21,265 bases of DNA from Priapulus caudatus (Eukaryota; Priapulida; Priapulimorpha; Priapulimorphida; Priapulidae). The notes under the pieces are model-generated. The model had not been told where the DNA came from, ran no database searches, and saw nothing but the letters and a program-made list of their open reading frames with translations. A program made the position numbers and the translations under genes. Shown in pieces: positions 19,847 through 21,265 of this stretch. The stretch spans positions 1-21,265 of the forward strand of contig NW_014577887.1 of NCBI RefSeq assembly GCF_000485595.1, in the 5' to 3' direction. How positions within the stretch are numbered: position 1 is the stretch's first letter; every line of letters starts with the position of its first letter.

Positions 19847-20792
19847 AGGCACTGGAGCGAAGACAAGACGGTCACGGTGGTGACGTCATGTTTCCAAGTC
19901 CTAATTCTGCACGCTGCAAAATATTTCTACTCTCAATAATTATTGTCTTAAAGTTTCAACGAATCAGTGCACAAACAAGAATATTATAGAGTTGTTTTCC
20001 TATAATTTATATAGTGTTCTATAACATCTATAGAGATCTATAGTATATTCGTTGGTTTCTCTTTATATCCATAATTTTATTGTTTGTGCACAGCGGCGTG
20101 CGTGCGGTGTACTCATGTGTTGCAGAGAAGCATTTGAACGGCATTTACAGAAAATTATCGGCAATAATAGGCAAAAGAGAGTAGAGAAACATTAAGACTT
20201 TGGTAGTAAATACATTTCGTGTTTATTTCCCATCATTTTGTAATTGAAACGTTCCAAGTGCCCGTGGTTATGTATCGGAGCTTAGTCTCTTTACGTAGGA
20301 GCGGTATGGATCTACTATCGTTCTAAGTTTAAGTGTAGGAGTAGGAAAGGAGATATGAGACAAACCACCTAATAAAACACTATAACTATATGAGTGACAT
20401 ACCACACGGACGTTTATTCTCAGCCGTAATAACGGTTATACAAGTTGACTGAAGTACGGCTAAGATGTCAGTAGAGGCAAGGGATAGGCTAAGAGACGGC
20501 CAAGCTCTACCCGAGTACGGTAGGCCCGTCTTCTTATAAGCCTGTCGGGTGCTAGGTAATTGGGATCGTAGAAGCGCGAAACAGTGACACGTTTCTCACG
20601 GTGTGACTTCGCGACAGGTGTCTTTTTATTATCTTTCCTCATTTCGTGTCGCACCTGAATGGTTTCGTGAGCTTCATTATTCCCACAAGTGCGCTCCAAC
20701 ACCGACGCGGTTTACCTGTCGTAAGCCCGACGCGCTTCGTGCGTGTTTTACTCGCTACAGTTAAACACTCGACTGTAAGCGCGTGGCTACTG

Positions 20793-20866
20793 CTAGCTCT
20801 CAAACTATAGCCCTTCGCTCTGACACAGGCCTGAGGCAGAGCGATGGGCTATAGTTCTAGAGCTAG
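20793..20866. repeat. Imperfect inverted repeat, about 30-bp arms
   Basis: Arms 20793-20822 and 20837-20866 are near reverse complements around a 14-nt loop (ctagctct...gctctg against cagagc...agagctag). The right arm is also part of the direct repeat with 21031-21074. Confidence 0.8.
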
Positions 20867-20868
20867 GC
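20825..20868 (+). repeat. 44-bp dispersed repeat, copy 1
   Basis: Matches 21031-21074 at 41 of 44 positions, with the shared core gggctatagttctagagct. The same core occurs inverted at 20793-20822. Confidence 0.85.
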
Positions 20869-21030
20869 CTAGTATAGCCAAATATACGCGCATCTTATAT
20901 CTATACCCATGTAGCCACGGGTAGAGTGAAGGCCTACGTAGCATGTAGTAGATAAAATATTGCAACATAACATGGAAGAGCACAAGTTAATTCCGACTAC
21001 TCTGTTACTCTCTTACTGTTCAATTACACA

Positions 21031-21074
21031 ACAGGCATGAGGCAGAGGGAAGGGCTATAGTTCTAGAGCTAGGC
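21031..21074 (+). repeat. 44-bp dispersed repeat, copy 2
   Basis: Second direct copy of the 20825-20868 sequence, three substitutions apart, 206 bp downstream and just before the hexamer array. Confidence 0.85.
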
Positions 21075-21094
21075 TACTGCGTCCTGCGTTATTC

Positions 21095-21265
21095 CATCTA
21101 CCTCTACATCTACCTCTACCTCTACCTCTACCTCTACCTCTACCTCTACCTCTACCTCTACCTCTACCTCTACCTCTACCTCTACCTCTACCTCTACATC
21201 TACCTCTACCTCTACCTCTACCTCTACCTCTACCTCTACCTCTACCTCTACCTCTACCTCTACCT
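21095..21265 (+). repeat. (CCTCTA)n hexanucleotide array, open at the window edge
   Basis: About 28 units of CCTCTA run to the last base. CATCTA variant units occur at 21095, 21107 and near 21196. The motif differs from the metazoan telomere repeat (CCCTAA), so it is read as a microsatellite. Confidence 0.95.

Larger units (their letters stand above)
19847..21094 (-). other. Upstream intronic DNA, no recognised gene
   Basis: About 1.25 kb. I searched both strands by eye for the preceding DGK_N exon and for a start codon with a promoter, and found neither. The minus-strand frame at 20460-20702 (80 codons, basic) is unrecognised. A repeated and inverted 30-44-bp motif is listed separately. Confidence 0.55.

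Noticed and set aside
20460-20702. 80-codon minus-strand open frame as the missing N-terminal DGK exon
   Set aside because: The basic sequence lacks the DGK_N pattern, and no splice framework links it in phase 0 to the exon at 19695.
21095-21265. Chromosome-end telomere
   Set aside because: The unit CCTCTA is not the metazoan CCCTAA repeat, and CATCTA variants fit a microsatellite.

Overview
The window is eukaryotic, and the coding content points to an animal: a spliced gene with small exons and introns of 0.2 to 5 kb, GT-AG splice sites, many microsatellites and a foldback transposon. CpG is frequent, which fits an invertebrate better than a vertebrate, but the species cannot be named from this sequence.

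One protein-coding gene can be recognised. It lies on the minus strand, so it reads from right to left, and it is a type I (EF-hand) diacylglycerol kinase. Its N-terminal half is here as separate exons: the DGK_N/recoverin-homology exon (19545-19695), two plausible but unproven linker exons (15527-15784 and 14069-14278), the exon leading into EF-hand 1 (10033-10218), a 50-nt exon with most of the EF1 loop (9519-9568), a 75-nt exon (7814-7888) and the EF-hand 2 exon (7486-7603). All reading phases agree. The first exon(s) should lie beyond the right edge. The C1 and catalytic exons should lie beyond the left edge.

The first 7.47 kb is a tandem array of about 110 copies of a 64-bp unit, and the unit is a piece of this same gene. 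Each unit holds the last 17 codons of the EF2 exon ([17 protein letters not shown]), then a canonical splice donor (gtgagt) and 13 nt of GT...AG sequence before the next copy. A highly conserved exon end with its 5' splice site has thus been amplified into a satellite-sized array at the exon-intron boundary. Recurrent unit-to-unit variants inside the 17 codons look synonymous.

Two cautions apply. The array reads like uncorrected long-read sequence with many small insertions. It also meets the gene head-on at 7473-7485, with the array on plus and the exon on minus, and the junction starts with ATCTCTCTCAA, the start of the PacBio SMRTbell adapter. The inverted orientation is therefore probably an assembly artefact; the array itself probably is not.

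The rest is intronic DNA: a 50-bp triplicate (8669-8818), AT, CT and CA microsatellites, a 0.58-kb compound trinucleotide block (13269-13848), a 427-bp foldback element bounded by TTAA (17573-17999), a small dispersed/inverted repeat family (20793-21074), and a (CCTCTA)n hexamer array running off the right edge. Most long open frames in the window are by-products of these repeats.
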